Part shown: positions 37,816 to 50,241 of the stretch, one piece after another
Position numbering within the stretch: the stretch's first letter is position 1
How the letters are laid out: each line of letters begins with the position of its first letter
Assembly: GCF_028389875.1 (NCBI RefSeq)
Contig: NC_084702.1
Coordinates: 67,305,582-67,369,581, forward strand
DNA length: 64,000 bases
DNA from: Rhea pennata
Taxonomy: Eukaryota; Chordata; Aves; Rheiformes; Rheidae
Direction of reading: 5' to 3'
Notes under the pieces: generated by a model
Told to the model about the DNA's origin: nothing
Databases searched by the model: none
Seen by the model: only the letters and a program-made list of their open reading frames with translations
Position numbers and translations under genes: made by a program

Positions 37816-40800
37816 TACGTAGACATTTGTATATTTTTATGACAACAAGATAGGCATATTTCTAAACACTGAGTAGTCCACATGTCTGGAAAGAGATTTT
37901 TTTCCTAAGTCTAAAGTTCCTCAGCTACCTGTGGAGGTTCATCACTTTTGCCCTCTACTCTACAATGTTTATATTCACTTTCCTTGACTCTACATGTATA
38001 TTTAGAGTTGGCCTATATGGATCTGTATCTGCTTCTAAAGCTTCACATACTGATAAATATACCTACAGTTTTTTAAGGCAAAGAGAAGGTCTGCTTTGTA
38101 CTTGGAATCTGAATTAACTTAATTTAAAATTAAGAGTTTAAGGATTAAAGTAAAGCAAAACCACCAACAGTTTCCATGACAGAATATGGTATCTCTCACA
38201 ATCCACATGAATTCACAATGAGTAGCTTCTCATAGGTAGAGGTAGATTACTTTGATGTAGTATAGAAAAATAATACCCAAAAAATTATATCATTACAACC
38301 CCATAAATAGCATAGGACTGGGGACAAAATTTATGCCCTGTACAAGTGGAGAATGTTGTGGTTGCAGTCAAGGAGAGTTACACCCAACTATAGAAGGACT
38401 GAGTCTGACTTTCAACCTGCAGGCAAAAAGTAGGATTCTAAACTATTTGTTTAGCTAAGCTTGCCAAAATCTTCCCGGGTAAAAAGCTTTTTAGCATCAG
38501 TAAATAGTGTTCTAAAATTGGGCATGATACTGTCTTTTAGTAAGCTAAGCAGAATAATTGCGTATAGTAGTCTAATTAACCCAAATTCATAACAAGCACA
38601 GGATTAACTAATCATTTGGTACACTACACCCTGAACGACACATCTTATCTACCTGTAGAAACACATAACTGAAAGCTTTGGAATAATCCTAAATCTTACC
38701 TGATCCACCCACTTACATTCATCAGGATTTATCTCTATACTTCTCTCACAAAGATTTTCCCTTACCTACTTTTGAACACCTTTCAGCCGGTGACTGGCAA
38801 CACTCTGGCTGCATGGCACTTGCACAATTCTTTGACTGTATTTCAGAGACGCCCACAATCAACAGAGACGTTTGGATCCAGTTGCAACTGCCGGTATCCG
38901 TTATGGTGTCATCAAAAAAGACATTCTCCTACCAATCATTGCCCACAGAGAGTTGCTGCATGGACACCAACGCTTATGAATGCAGATCAGCCACAGATTT
39001 CTCTGCCATGGTGAGATCAAGCCTAAACTTTACAAACCGAAGCTGCCAATTAGACAGCAGTTTTCCTGCAGCTCTGCCCGGGACAGAGGGCCATTGTATT
39101 GCATGACAGGACTCCCCAGAGCTCCATCTGCAAAAAATGCACCAATTTGCTGCATTGTCTAGTTTAAGCAACTGGATTTATTATCCAATACAGAGAGAAA
39201 AGATGAAATCTCCCAAAGATGTCCAACTTCAGAAAAAAAAACAACTTGCAGCCTTCCTATCGTATCATCTATTGCAAAGTTCCAGAACCTCGGAAGAAGA
39301 TTTCACCAGCTCCCACAACTCCCACCTGCACGCAGAGATCACAACTAGCCATAGGCAAGTAGGTAATGTAAAAATAGTGCTTTAATATTCTCCTGATGGA
39401 TAAACTGTTCCACCCTTACTCTAAGGAATAGGCATACCCATTGGTTGAGTCAGAACTGCTACAGAAAGCAATAGGTCCCCGTTTTATTCACAGGCTCAGC
39501 CTGCTGCTAACTTTAACCCTTCTTTTACTAATATATCTGCTAATTTTTCTTTGAACTATAATTGCAAAGATTTTGTAGGGAGACAGTTGAACCAGGCCTT
39601 TGAACAACAGAAGCTGTAGATGCAGGACTCATCTGTAAATATAATTTTACACATTGGTCAGGGTCATCAGCATGTTGGCAAAGAGGTGGAGACCTTTTTT
39701 CACCCTGACAACTGCCAGATCTATGCTAGTCAGTCACAAGTATTTAAACACATCTATTCACACCCGATTCACTTTTAATCATCTGTAGATTTCTTTTTCC
39801 CTTAGATGCTACAGTACATACTGATTTGTTTTTATGAGGTCAGTTTATGCAACTTCTGTACTGTTTTTCAGTTACATCAGTTTATAGCAGGATTTCCCTG
39901 CAGAATGCCCATTACTTCGCTGTATGCATGGCTAAGTGAATGCAGATTAGATCTTCACCACTATATCAACAAAAAGATCACCCTCATAGACCCTTTGCAG
40001 GATGAACAACCCAGTTAACAAATTAGTATAAAATACCAAATTAAAATTCATAAATGGAGCTACTGATGTACCATTTCATAAATAAAAGATACTGATTGTA
40101 ATTCATCTTAGTTTATTACAAAAAAAAGAATTAAGCTACCTCATCTCATTAGCTATTGAATTTCAGACACTAATTATGTTTATTATAAGCAGTGTTTTCC
40201 TATTATGCAAATGGGAAGCTTCCTTATAAGATCACTGGTCCTCATTTTAACTCTATTAGCTATCAAAACCATCTTCTTTTTATATATCTGTACTAATTTA
40301 GTATCTGTGCAGGAACAAAATACTTCTCTACATACACATGAACACATTTTTTTGCGCTTAATCACATCACTTCAAGTAATAGGAGTTTCCAATAATTTAG
40401 TTACATTCTCTAATCCCTTTATCCTCTTGGTAGACCTTTTGCCATACAGAAAAACAGCAGTACACAGGAGTTGCAACACACTGAAAATACCCAGTTCACA
40501 ATCAACTTTCTCTGAGTCAATCATCCTGGAAAAAAAAAGAGAAATATTCCCCAGCTTGATAATTCAGAAACTGGGAACACTCTGTTCCCCATTATTGCCA
40601 GATCTGTAATGTTGAATTGTTAACGAACAAATATCCCTGTGTCATATTATCTTACTCTGCTTTCACTTCTCCATGAACCAACTTTAGTATCAGTCCTAGA
40701 AATGGTGTGTGACTCATTCTGCAGTCCTTAGGGCTATTCACATTCATAATGTTGTACATGTAAGAGTGGAATCTCACTGGCCTGGACCAAATTCTGAGAT

Positions 40801-43370
40801 CTTTCCTCACTTGGGAGGACTCCAGTGGCGATATTCAAAAGGGACCATATTGGGCTGAATGTGCATACTGGTATCTGAGCTATCTTCCTATCAAACAGCA
40901 TGTGTGAACTGGTTGTTCTCTACCAATGTTAGGCAATTGTACAGTAATACCAAATTACAACGCTCCAGACAATACCATGAGTGCAACTATCGTCTCCACT
41001 TAAGTCTTATACCCCTCTTAGCATAAACCTGCATACTCCAGCTCTACACCACTTGCGTGCCCTGGCTCCTCCTCTCCCTCTTTCCTATTTCTCTCTCACA
41101 ATAGCACCAACCCTTCCTGGACCAGCCCTTCCACTCGAGCAATACAGTAGGAAAGATCTAGCAGGTGGTAATACATCTCCCTTGCCTCATCTGGCAGAGG
41201 TCCTTCAACTTCCCAGCAGAGAGGAGCAGTGCGTGCAGGTACCATTTATGGGCCCCAGAGGAGGGGTGGGAAAAGGAAGGACTTGTGCTGGGGTAAAGGG
41301 TCTGGGTGGAAGACCCAGAAACCAGAGCAGGAGAAAGTGTAGTCCCACAGAGCAAACTCTGGTCCCCCATCAAAATCCGATGAGTTGGGGACACGGAAAT
41401 AATGTGGAATAAGAGGAATATTGGAATAAAAACTCCTTGACCCTACCCACAGCCTCCCCTTCCCCCCAATTCCAGCTATCCTTTCTTAAAATAATTAATG
41501 GTTTCACAATACTTTGTGGTATTGCAATACTTTTTTTGGTGTTGGTTTTGAAAAGAATTCAAATATATCACTCATCGCAACTGTATACTGATTTAGCAGA
41601 AAAAGAGCATACAGAGTCTTACTTGGCTTTCACTTCTCCCTGCAGGGAAGCCATAGAGGGGGCAGAGTTTTTCTTGCACCCTTGGCTGAATTAACTGTTA
41701 GAGATTTGGATTGCGGAGGAGTTGGAATGCTTCTCCCAAGTCAGTAAAGTGGAAAGGAATAGGTAGGAGTAGTAAATGGAAGGACCCTTTACTTCCCATT
41801 CCTCTTTCCCCCCTTTTAACACCATGGAGTAGAGCAGTTGCGAGATCACCTGCCTCCTGTAGAAAAGGACACTGCTCTTCCACCCTGCCATCAATGCAAA
41901 GGGTAAGAAGGAGGCAGGAAGTGGGCTGCTCCTGAGGCAGTGCTGCTGTGTAAAATTGCAGTCTAGCCCTAAGTAGGTAAATAACGCACTTCTCTTTTAC
42001 ACATTGTTTATATTTCTGAACTTTGTGCGGTACACATAAAACAGAGGAGCCCCTGTCAACTTCTCTTGCTAGTTCCCCATTTCAGTTACAAACGCCTGTT
42101 TTCTGAGGTTGGTGACTGGATTCCAAGATATTTTTACTGCACTGAACTTGGACAGTCCTTTTGGAAAGTTGGAAGGGAATGGACTGCAGTTTTGTCACCT
42201 TATGTGAGAAGGCAACATATAAAATGAAGTCTTCCACTCTTTAAAACATTTTTTTACTTGAACTTAATGCTTCTGAAAGTGCCAAGATGACAGCAGCAAA
42301 CATCAAAAGGTGTTTTATCTCCAGAGTAGACACATATAGCTCTTTCGGCACACTCTGCAAGTGTACCTCACCCCTTGTCCAGTAGAATACTCAGAAGACT
42401 GCTAAAATCATGCTCATTCTATGGTGTATCTTCTGAAACTGCAGCTCATTAGTGCTAATTTTGATAGAAATTTGGTGAGTATGAACTAGGAATTAAACTG
42501 AAACCAGTCACTGTATTTGACATACTGACTACACAGCTGACAGGCAGCAATGACAGCTTTCAAGAATGATCTTTCTCCAGCTAACTCGGAAGGTTCAGTG
42601 TTCCACTTACCCCGGCATGTTTGGCCACCACAAAACTCCCAGATGGAAATATGAATGCTAAAACTTTTGCTGAATTTGAAGCCTGGATGAATTCAATTAC
42701 AGGACCATTTTGAGCTCATGTAGCTATCGCATAACGCAAATGCAGCTTACACCTCTCCAGTTTGCAGTGGTACAGTTATGTTACCACTTAAAAACTGCTC
42801 TGACAACCAGTGTCCTGCATTGTTCTGTCTCATGACATTTCCATAGCTTTTCAAATCTGTTTATAAATATTGAGGATTTTACCCTTCTCCGTGCCTCCTA
42901 ATTGTTTTTCCTCTCTGCTGTTGGCCTTATATTGAGTAAAATTTTTCTTTCATGTCTGAACAACATTCACATACCACTTTTGTTGTCCATAATTTATACT
43001 GCATATTTTATGCGGTCTGGTATTATTTAGTTTTGCATTCTGAGATGCTGGAGTCCTACTCTTAGATTCAGCCACACTTAGCCATACAGTTAAGGATCTG
43101 TTGTGAGGATACTGTGGTACTTTGCTGACAACAGGTGGCAACACACTGAGAAGGAAGGGCTTTTCGAAGAGTTTTAGCATACCTAGAGCAAGATGCCCCA
43201 AACTATTCTGGACTCTCTAGTCCTTACCAAAATAAAATGGTAAGTAGGTAGCTTGGGAGTAGTGATGGGAGCCATATTTGGAATTTTTTGTGAAACTAAT
43301 GCCCAAAAAATTCATGATCCAAATACACAAATCCAAAAACCATAAAACTTCTAAAGGTCCCCATGGTTTT

Positions 43371-43475
43371 GTCAGGGAGAAACAAAAGTGGGGCTGCTCT
43401 TCAAGAAAAGCTAAGCTAGGAGCCAAGAGGATGGCAAAGCAGGCAGGACAGCAACCTCACGACATGGGTCCTTTT
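43371..43475 (+). repeat. Diverged dispersed repeat, copy 2 (partner at 9628-9735)
   Basis: Aligns with 9628-9735 by eye over about 105 nt, best over the AGGAGCCAA...GGCAA...GCAGGCAG part. Downstream similarity fades by about 43475. Family unknown. Confidence 0.55.
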
Positions 43476-43504
43476 ATGTGGTCTAGTGTTATTCATTTTT
43501 AGGG

Positions 43505-43532
43505 CTTCTTACTTCTTCTTACTTCTTACTTC
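43505..43532. repeat. CTTCTTA-type simple repeat
   Basis: CTTCTTACTT and CTTCTTACTTCTTACTTCC units form an imperfect pyrimidine-rich tandem. Confidence 0.7.
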
Positions 43533-44863
43533 CCACAGTGCTCAAACAAGATGAGTAGAGCAGGTCCAGTGGTAGCAATCACGATCAGCCACAGCCACAG
43601 CGAGTACTGGACAACTCTGCAGTGTCCCCTCCCCTTCTCTGCAGCAGCACACAGTTGTCCTGTTGCAGCACCATCCAGACACTCATGCAGACCCTTTCTT
43701 TGACTCTCAACATTCATACAGCTCTAGTCTTCTCTAACAGTTTGATAGGAAAAGAGGATCATTACTAGCTAGAGAGGCAAAAGTAGACTGCTCTGAAACC
43801 TATTCCTCTACATCTGCACATCTGCAGTGCTAGAGTAGAGGGGCTAGGTAGGTACTCTTTCCTCAGCCCTGGGAGAACATTGTCAGAGGCACCACAGGTC
43901 AGTATGGGCCATGCCAGTGGTACCAACAGGAATATAGGACTAGATCCTGAGATTCTGCCAGGCTGCAGTAGTTGAGCATTTGTTCGATATCTCAGATATT
44001 TGGAATTGCAATATAACCACCATATCCCCTATCACTAGCACACAGAAGGTAGATATATGAACAGGTACACAGGCCATACCCATGCAGTTTCCTCAATGAA
44101 TTCCAAATGATGTCTCTGACTGTGCTGAAAATCTACAGAAAAATAATGTCTAAAATACCAATGCATGACTGTGTTACTGAAACCTGCTAACTTTTTGACA
44201 GGTACCATCCAGAGAGTACTCTGTTCCTAGAGAAAGTAGATATACACATTCCCCACAATTCATATTATTAGTTTTATTTTCTGGACACCTGTTTACTATG
44301 AAAGTGATATTAATTTTCCAATTAACAATAGGAGAAGAGTTCTCAACCAAAACCAAGAATTAAATGCATAGAAACACCAAATATTAATGCTTCACAACAT
44401 CTTTTTCTACTAGTGTTTATGATTACAGATAATACACAATGCTTGTGACACCGAAGGAAGGAACATGGAAGATAAGACTGGTGTTTCCTAAGGTCAAACA
44501 TACTATATAGTCAGTAGAGTCTCCAATGATTTAAGTCTTAACTAGCTAGATAACTTCTAAAAGGCAGTGCTTTCCTGCATACAAATTGTTTGAATGTATT
44601 ATGAAGCATTTAAGGACATATTTGCAGAGGGTTTAAAGGAAGAGAAGACACATGGGTGAGACGATGACACCGCATTATGATACACAAGAGCTGACTGCGT
44701 TGGAGCAGTACACAACAAGGTGTTTATGGGCAATCAGGGAAGATCTCCCTCCAATGAAAGTATAGAGGTTCAATACGGGGACTAGTAGGATCAGCTGGAG
44801 ACACAGCTCTCACCTCAGGTAACAGAGCCATTCCTACTGCAACCTTTTTAATGACCATTAGGA

Positions 44864-44902
44864 ACATTAATGTGCATTAATGTGCATCATCGTTAATGTG
44901 TC
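44864..44902. repeat. Imperfect ATTAATGTGC tandem
   Basis: ATTAATGTGC occurs twice head to tail, followed after ATCATC by GTTAATGTGT. Short local duplication of TAAT-containing units. Confidence 0.65.
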
Positions 44903-45149
44903 ACTTGCACACTTAAATGACCTTCCTTACAGAAACTACACCATTACATTCCAGGTTACATTCTGTGTATTTCAAATATGGATTACCAGGTTTCCCTAAT
45001 TATGGATATACCCTTTTAGAGGAGGGACATGCTTAAAGATACACACCAGCATAAGCCGTCCTGTTGCTAAAACAATACGAGTTCTACTTTGGACCCCGCT
45101 GCAGCAGACTCTTTGTGTCCTTGTTCACCTCCTGTGCTCTGGTTCACTC

Positions 45150-45262
45150 GTCTATTTATAGTATGAGTTCTTCAGGGCAGAGACCAGTCTCTTACTGGGT
45201 ATTTGTACATGGCTCATCACAGATGGTTTGATGACAGATAGCACAATACAATAAATCAGAGA
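45150..45262 (+). mobile_element. L3/CR1-type LINE 3' tail relic
   Basis: The order ATGAGTTCTTCAGGGCAGAG, ACCAGTCTCTTACTGGGTAT, TTTGTACATGGCTCATCAC, then GATAGCACAATACAATAAAT follows the 3' end of old amniote L3-type elements: an AGCTCTTCGGGGCAGGGACC block, a TTTGTACAGCGCCTAGCAC block and an AATACAAATAA end. Too short and diverged to assign a subfamily. Confidence 0.65.
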
Positions 45263-47949
45263 TACTAGAAATCTTTCCAGTGGAAGACAGACTTCTATTC
45301 ACCGCTTTCCAAATGGTTGCATTTCTTTACTTTTCGAATTTGAATTTCTCAATTTTACATTTTCGTCTCTGAAGAGGAGTTACAAATTTGAGATACTTAA
45401 AATTTGAAACAGATATTTGAACCCCTAAACTGGGCTAAGCAGTGACTCTTGACCCTGTTTGTACCTTTCAGATTCAGGGCTGCTTAAAGGCTGAAGAGGC
45501 TCCATCATGAGTTACAACATTCTCAAGACAAAACTATAGATCTTCCCCAGCACAGCCACTACTCAGAGTTCTGTTAAAAGGCAGTGTAACATCAAAGAAA
45601 ATCACAAAATTAATGGCTACTGTATTTACAGCAATACACACATAGCAGTCTCAGCAGGGGAACACAGTCCACTCCTTGAGATCAGCTTTGTTGCAAATAA
45701 AAACAAAGTTTCCAGAATTACAGTACTGGAAGGGACCATAAGTCCAGGCTCCTAAAGTCATAAACAACAATGTAAAAGACTCTTTAGTCCAGAAGGTCCC
45801 CACAAACCACAAAATAATTCCCAACACCCTATAACAAGCCTACGACCTGCAGTGCAAAAGACCAAAAGCCACAGAGACTCTCATGTGCCACGGGAAGAGG
45901 ATAGGAAAGATCCAGCTCGCTATCATTACCTTTGGCCTTTGCAGAAGCCAGGCTCTTGGGATGTGAAAATTTAGTTATTTTTTTGCCTTGGGTTTTGTTT
46001 TTTCAATCTAACAATTCTCAGTTAAATTAATTTTGACTTGTGCTAGGGAGCTAAATTAAGCCCTCAAATACTATATTTTATTAGGAAGAGAACATTAAAT
46101 AGCTATGCATCCCTAAAACCGTTTTCCTTTTGTCTCAGCTTTTCTACTTACTACCTTGTTGCTCCACAAAGGAATTACTGTATATGTGTACATTAAACAC
46201 TGATATAGGTATTCATACTACATTAAAGGGTCCTTACCTGTAAATAGTAATTGAAGATAGAACTTGTTAGCCTATGTTACTATGTTTGTGGAAAAAAAAT
46301 CAGAAAACGTGTCTGAGACACAAACCTGTGATTTTCCTTTCCTATTTTAAAGCTCCTAGTTTTGGAGTAAAGCTGATTTTGCCTTCTCAAAATGCCATAT
46401 GAGCATCTGGTCGGCTTGGTGGTTAGTTTGTTTCTGTGCTTCCTACACAATAAATGCTATCCATGGTCACATATAACCTAGCACATATTTTTATTGCATT
46501 TGCAAAGAGAAGGCAACAACAACAATGAAAGTTTGGTTCCAGAGAGATGTAGAGCCAGTTTGGATTTGGCAGGCAAATGCTGCTTTAAAAGTAGCCTGAC
46601 AGATCTCCCAAAATATAAAGAATATGGCATCAGAATATGCTGAAATGGGAATTTTGGTTTGTGTCAAAATTAGAGTATATTATTTTCCCTTCATTGCAGT
46701 TTTGCTGTCTAGTATATACACTATTTTCTTAAAAAACTCTGAATCCTGCTGTTCTCAGTAGGAGTTGCATATTATGGCAGTGCTGTTGGAAATCTTACTT
46801 AGAATGACTAAAATGTTTTTGCAGGGTGTCAGCTTCCAAGTCATCATTAATGTTTACAGTCTCAATAGCAGCTTGTATTGCTATAGTAACCCTTAAAGGA
46901 ACATTCCTAACAGAAAACTAAAATAAAAGGAAGACACATTTTTACCAAACATTCCTAACACAGGGATTGTTCTTGGGCTATTTTAGTAATTTATATTTTA
47001 AACAAAGGCGCCCTAAAGAAAAAGAGGGTCTTTTATACTAGCAAATCAGTTTTATATACTGCTGGCTGATGGGATGTGACAGAACTTGGATAGATGCCCC
47101 TTTTAAAAAAATATAACTTCTGTCAGCTCAGATTGAAACAAGTATGAGAATGGGGTTAAGGAAAGTGAAGTTTCTTGCCAGCAAACTTTTTTTGTGAGGA
47201 ATTGCATGGCTATTAATACCAAAAATAAGTCTACTATGATCTTTTTGTATTTACCTCTAGGCCAAGTTGTAGAAAAGAAAGATATCTTCTAACTATTTAG
47301 TGCTGTGCATTTGAAAGAGATCACTGATATAGTAGTCTATGTTTTACAGCCTAGTTTCCTCAGCCTTAGCCACAGTATATGTGGTAATCTTTTTCCCAAG
47401 CATAAACAAACTGTTTAAAAATTAATATTTTTATAGTCAGATTTATATAGATGAATCTGTTCCATGTTTCTCTATTTTTTGTCAAAAATCCGGATTTATT
47501 TCATAAAGTAGTACCCTGGCAACTTTCATTTGCTAGGAAAATCCTGAATCCATTTTCCAAACCACTCGTCTGCTAGTAACAGCAGTAAGTTCTTATCTTC
47601 CAGGCTGTTGGAATGTTGCAGCCAGGGAAGGTTGACCAGCTCTGAGCATTTTCAGATTTGTCAAATCATAAGCATTTTTTCATGTTGCGTATGTCTTTCT
47701 TTTAACAGTATTTGACATCAGTTAAGACAAAGGGAAGCACAAAATCTAATTTGCTTTGTAAAATATCAAACTTTTTGAAAAGCAACAAGAGGAAGCTTTT
47801 TATGAAAAAAACCTCCAGCAAAAGGAAGCCTAGAGGAATGAGCATGGTCCGAGAAATAAGAGTCAAATCCTGATTCTCACTGATCTTACAAGCATCCTAC
47901 AAACTTTATACAGTTTGAACTCATAAGATGTCTCTGCCCTAGCTTTCCT

Positions 47950-48035
47950 AACAGTCTGAGTAAAGCAAAGTTAAATGACATGGTCAAAGTCACAAAGCAA
48001 GCGAGCATCAGAACTTCAAGAACTCGGGTGTCTAA
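47950..48035 (-). mobile_element. MIR-family SINE relic, antisense
   Basis: The plus strand reads like the complement of MIR: GTCTGAGTAAAGCAAAGTTA, AATGACATGGTCAAAGTCAC, AAAGCAAGCGAGCATCAGAA then CTTCAAGAACTCGGGTGTCT. These correspond to the usual complement blocks GAGGTTAAGTGACTTGCCC, AAGGTCACACAGC and GGATTCGAACCC. Old and inactive. Confidence 0.68.
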
Positions 48036-48257
48036 GATGAAAACACCTCGAATGAAACCGGAATCATTTTAGGCTGTTAAAGCTCAGTGCCCTGAAGACT
48101 TGCCCAAACATGCCTGTTTATTTCGACTTTCAGATTGACTTAAATCTTCTCCCTAAATCATGTATTACTTGATTGGCATATGAATATCCTAAAAGTAATA
48201 TTAATTTTCTACTAGTTACCATCTTTGTTACCTCAAGGATAATGTGATCATGAGTAT

Positions 48258-48302
48258 GGAAGAATATGATTTTCCCAAGGCTCTCTTAGCAAATGAGTGA
48301 AA
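48258..48302 (-). mobile_element. Possible second MIR-like fragment
   Basis: TTTTCCCAAGGCTCTCTTAG then CAAATGAGTGAAA resembles the MIR complement block CTTGCCCAAGGTCACACAGC. Only about 45 nt supports it, so chance or a split of the neighbouring copy is possible. Confidence 0.35.
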
Positions 48303-49931
48303 TTTACTGCTTAAGCAGATTGATTTCAGAGTTTGTATAAAAAACCTGAGCTCTAAACCCAGTTTGGATGTGAAGTTATTTGTAGTATAGACTATACCTT
48401 TGAGCCCTAGTTTCTCTCTCTAAAGTGCATGCAATAAAAGCAATTTACATATGAAGGAATCTGTGACTACAGAATACAAATTTGATGTTCTATGTTAGGA
48501 TGGAATTGGAGCTCATCACTTTACAGAAAGTAATTAGTATGTACTTCACTGTGTTATATTATGTCTTTTTGACTAAAAGTACAAGGTACACATGATAGAA
48601 GAAAGGGGAAGATGAACAGATAAACCAAACTGTTTAAACCAAAATTCCCCACAGGACTACATTGCATATTTTCACCCTCCATTTTTTTTTAAGTATTTAT
48701 GCTTCCTCATGAGTATTCTTATATAAAAATGCCAGACCTTGCCCTTAAAAGTGAATTACTTCTCTAGGATGTAATAAGTGAACCAGGATGACTTAACATA
48801 GGCAGGAAACACCATTGAGGAAGATGTCTGAAAGTACATGAACACAGAAAGGCTGTAACCAAAGCAGCTTTCTTTGCAGACAGTAGAAGAAATAATTGTG
48901 TGCATTTCTTCTCCTGGATGACTGAGCCCAAGAGCATAGTTTCCTGGCTCTGACTATTTCTGAGCTAAATACAAATCTGATGTAAGGAGCTCAAGTAGAT
49001 GTACCTAACACCTTTTTCAGGCACTAGTGTACACTTGTTTAAGCTTCTTAGACACCTACTCAGCTACCTGGCCAAATTCAGAGGTGAGGCTGAATTCTTA
49101 GTATTTGGATAAACTTACTCTATCTCAGATTTCCTCCTGCTTAATCTAGTAAATAACTACAGAGCCACCATTTCAAATGCAATATAATCCATATTAGCAA
49201 GAATGCATATGCTTGATTATGTTACATCTGTAGATTTTACTACCTTATTCTAGATTTGCTTAGATCCAAATCAATGTGAGAACTCCAATTTACATAACAT
49301 GAGGGTTAAGAACAAGTTGTAAGGTGGATACATAAATGTAGGGAGTTGTAAAGTGTGCCAAAGACATGTTTTAATAACCAGAAAAGCAGTTGGACCATGT
49401 TTATAAAGCTATTTAGACAACTAAAACACCAAGGTTTATCTAGTGGGATTTGCAAACGGAGTAAGCAGGTCTACTGTCAAACTCCAGCTGACAATCCATG
49501 TAAGTCAGGAACGATGGGCCAGACCCCAATAGAAGTTCATATATTCGCATGCTAAGCGTTATGAAGTCCAGAAGTCACACATTAACTGTGGACTCAAAAA
49601 CCTTAGCCAGAATATATTATACACACAAACAGAAGAAGCTACAGCCAGCAAACAGGAAACACTGACAAGAGGGATGCACTTGAAATTCTCCCTTTCTTCC
49701 GGCAATAGCACCTCTGCAAGAAAGAAACGCACCGCCCAAACGTCCTTTCCTGTATGTAGGAATATGTGCATGTACACATTCTCATCCTGGCCACGGACAA
49801 CGGCCACTCCTCTTTTAAGACAAAGAGAGGTCACTGCTCTCCTTCTACAGAGAAGCTTCACAGTTAGAGAAGTTGGCCTGGATATGGGCATTTCTTCATC
49901 CCAAGTGTTGTCAAACATGGTACAGTATGTA

Positions 49932-50241
49932 TTTATTTGACAAGGGTGAGGGTATAGTACTCTTTCTCATGAGACGCTATTGCCTACCAGCATATTTTTC
50001 ACACAGAATTCATGATTATTGTTTGACCATAGCAGTGCAAGCACTGAGTTAGAGCAATCGAAACATCATTGCTGCTTCGGCCAGAATCTGCCGGACCCTG
50101 AGCTGAGCAGAGTGCAGCAGAGTCATGCTACGAACAGAGGAGCCATGTAAGCTGTGCGCCTTGCCCAGGTTACGTGATGTAAGGACATACCTACCCGCCA
50201 TACCGGCACACATCCACACCCAGTCCTGAGGCAAACTGGAA
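49932..50241 (-). other. Possible terminal exon, unknown transcript
   Basis: On the minus strand a strong pyrimidine-rich acceptor (CTCTCACCCCTCGCCTACAG) ends at 50242. A frame open from there runs about 64 codons to TAA at 50049-50051. An AATAAA hexamer lies at 49932-49937, roughly where a poly(A) signal would be. The segment is CpG-richer than its surroundings. The peptide (with GKAHSLHGSSVRSMTLL and LRVRQILAEAAMMF) matches no family I know. A non-coding transcript or chance is possible. Confidence 0.2.

Larger units (their letters stand above)
37816..49931. other. Gene-poor non-coding stretch
   Basis: About 12 kb with old repeats listed separately. 38800-39110 is locally CpG-richer and partly open (see findings). 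GC-richer DNA at about 41030-41400 and 41640-41940 has no recognisable frame. A possible old palindromic amniote repeat trace lies near 40780-40850. Confidence 0.55.

Noticed and set aside
40205..40609. 134-codon plus-strand open frame with a hydrophobic start
   Set aside because: Leu/Ile/Ser-rich composition expected from AT-rich DNA. No family, splice context or promoter supports it.
40981..41412. 143-codon plus-strand open frame
   Set aside because: Low-complexity Pro/Leu/Ser start and no homology recognised. Considered a chance frame in a GC-richer block.
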